A stretch of DNA of 64,000 bases. It comes from Chryseobacterium aahli. Its GTDB lineage: Bacteria > Bacteroidota > Bacteroidia > Flavobacteriales > Weeksellaceae. Below are positions 63,447 through 64,000 of the stretch, in pieces. The stretch is from positions 682,001 to 746,000 of the forward strand of contig NZ_JALDNB010000002.1 of the NCBI RefSeq assembly GCF_022699665.1, in the 5' to 3' direction. How positions within the stretch are numbered: position 1 is the first letter of the stretch; each line of letters starts with the position of its first letter. The notes beneath the pieces are model-generated. The model was not told the origin of the DNA. It searched no databases and saw only the letters and a list, made by a program, of their open reading frames with translations. Made by a program: the position numbers and the translations under genes.

Positions 63447-64000
63447 ATGACAGATAAACAATTTAATTTTCAACAGGGTTTTACATTCAGCAAACACGTT
63501 CCGGAAGAAATATCGCATTTTGATCGGGTTTTTGATGTGTTCAAAGATTTGCTGACCCACACTTCCGGCGATATTGAGGAAGCTTTTGAGTGGCTCGATA
63601 TGCTCGATAAAGAATATGATATTTTCACCGACGAATATACGCTTGCAGATTTTGAAGAAGACCTCAAAAAGCGAGGCTACATCAAAAAAGAAGACGATTC
63701 CGAAGACGGAAATACAGGAAGCGGAAAAGGCAAAAATATTCTGACCGCCAAACTGGAAGCAGCTTTGCGTGAATATGCTTTAGACCAGATTTTCGGTAAA
63801 CTTAAAAAAAGCGGCATCGGAAATCACCGAACCAATAAATCCGGAGTCGGCGACGAGCGTGATGGCGAAAACAGAGACTTCCAATACGGCGATGATTTAT
63901 CGACAGTAAATATGACCGAAAGTCTAAAAAACGCTCAAATCAACAACGGAATTGCAGATCTTCGAATGACCGAAGACGACCTCATCGTAGAAGAAACCAA
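63447..64000 (+). CDS. N-terminal part of a probable vWA-domain protein, cut by window end
   Basis: The first 184 codons from the ATG 63447, open to the window edge. It reads MTDKQFNFQQGFTFSKHVPE, with later FDRVFDVFKDLLTHTSGD, DEYTLADFEEDLKKRGYI and a charged Gly/Ser/Asp stretch. I associate this with flavobacterial proteins annotated as vWA domain-containing, often beside a MoxR-type ATPase. The vWA domain itself would lie beyond the edge, so the name rests on recognition of the N-terminus only. GC is higher than in the PIN-like gene before it. Confidence 0.6.
   Translation, partial: MTDKQFNFQQGFTFSKHVPEEISHFDRVFDVFKDLLTHTSGDIEEAFEWLDMLDKEYDIFTDEYTLADFEEDLKKRGYIKKEDDSEDGNTGSGKGKNILTAKLEAALREYALDQIFGKLKKSGIGNHRTNKSGVGDERDGENRDFQYGDDLSTVNMTESLKNAQINNGIADLRMTEDDLIVEET

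Noticed and set aside
63351..63667. Minus-strand open frames near the right edge
   Set aside because: They are antisense to the vWA-like gene, whose frame runs to the edge with a good start.

Overview
The window is chromosomal DNA of a low-GC (about one third G+C) member of the Bacteroidota, most likely Flavobacteriia of the Chryseobacterium/Weeksellaceae type. The evidence is a fused SecDF, two secreted proteins with C-terminal type IX secretion (Por) sorting domains, a TonB-type outer-membrane barrel, a GH97 glucosidase, and many Bacteroidota-type promoters (-7 box TAnnTTTG, sometimes with TTTG at -33). No tRNA, rRNA, prophage, insertion sequence or CRISPR array was seen. Both edges cut a gene: trmL on the left and a probable vWA-domain gene on the right.

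Layout. 1-3037 (-) is a compact run: tatA-like, PAP2 phosphatase, TPR protein, zinc-ribbon protein, trmL. 3.1-11.6 kb holds an MFS exporter, secDF, a type IX-secreted sugar dehydrogenase, hemN and an SGNH/SASA esterase. 11.9-17.2 kb holds two tandem paralogous membrane proteins of identical length (393 aa each), convergent with a divergent Hsp70 and a 96-aa GrpE-like protein. 17.4-26.2 kb: BNR-like protein, amino-acid permease, pnuC, Asn/Tyr-rich lipoprotein, dapF, mltG and a TonB-family barrel. 26.2-29.3 kb is a small sugar-nucleotide/surface-glycan set (cytidylyltransferase-like, galE, DegT aminotransferase). 29.5-40.4 kb: subtilase, XRE-pentapeptide regulator, ppc, small membrane proteins, alcohol dehydrogenase, lipocalin-like lipoprotein, esterase, DEAD-box helicase. 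40.7-47.3 kb: UbiB-like kinase, pheA, an ABC pair and two lipoproteins, one with tandem aspartic-protease-like halves. 47.6-54.2 kb is a purine cluster transcribed purM-purN-purH-purD-guaA. 54.3-63.3 kb: a tiny gene with a consensus promoter, FMN reductase, pirin, NTF2-like protein, GH97, metG, a methyltransferase and a PIN-like protein.

How the genes work together. The purine cluster covers GAR formation (PurD), GAR formylation (PurN), AIR formation (PurM), the last two steps to IMP (PurH) and GMP synthesis (GuaA). Its intergenic gaps are filled with repeats and hairpins, so the genes are probably partly independent units. DapF and MltG both serve peptidoglycan. TatA and SecDF serve export, and the type IX cargo proteins depend on Sec.

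Most interesting points: (1) a 24-codon gene between the FMN reductase and purM with a full consensus promoter and its own terminator; (2) the Hsp70/mini-GrpE pair facing two paralogous membrane proteins; (3) 21-bp-spaced operator-like repeats upstream of an XRE-pentapeptide regulator; (4) -7 boxes only 4 nt before the ATG of ppc, pheA and the helicase, implying leaderless mRNAs; (5) a 23-unit TTG microsatellite and several families of hairpin repeats between genes.
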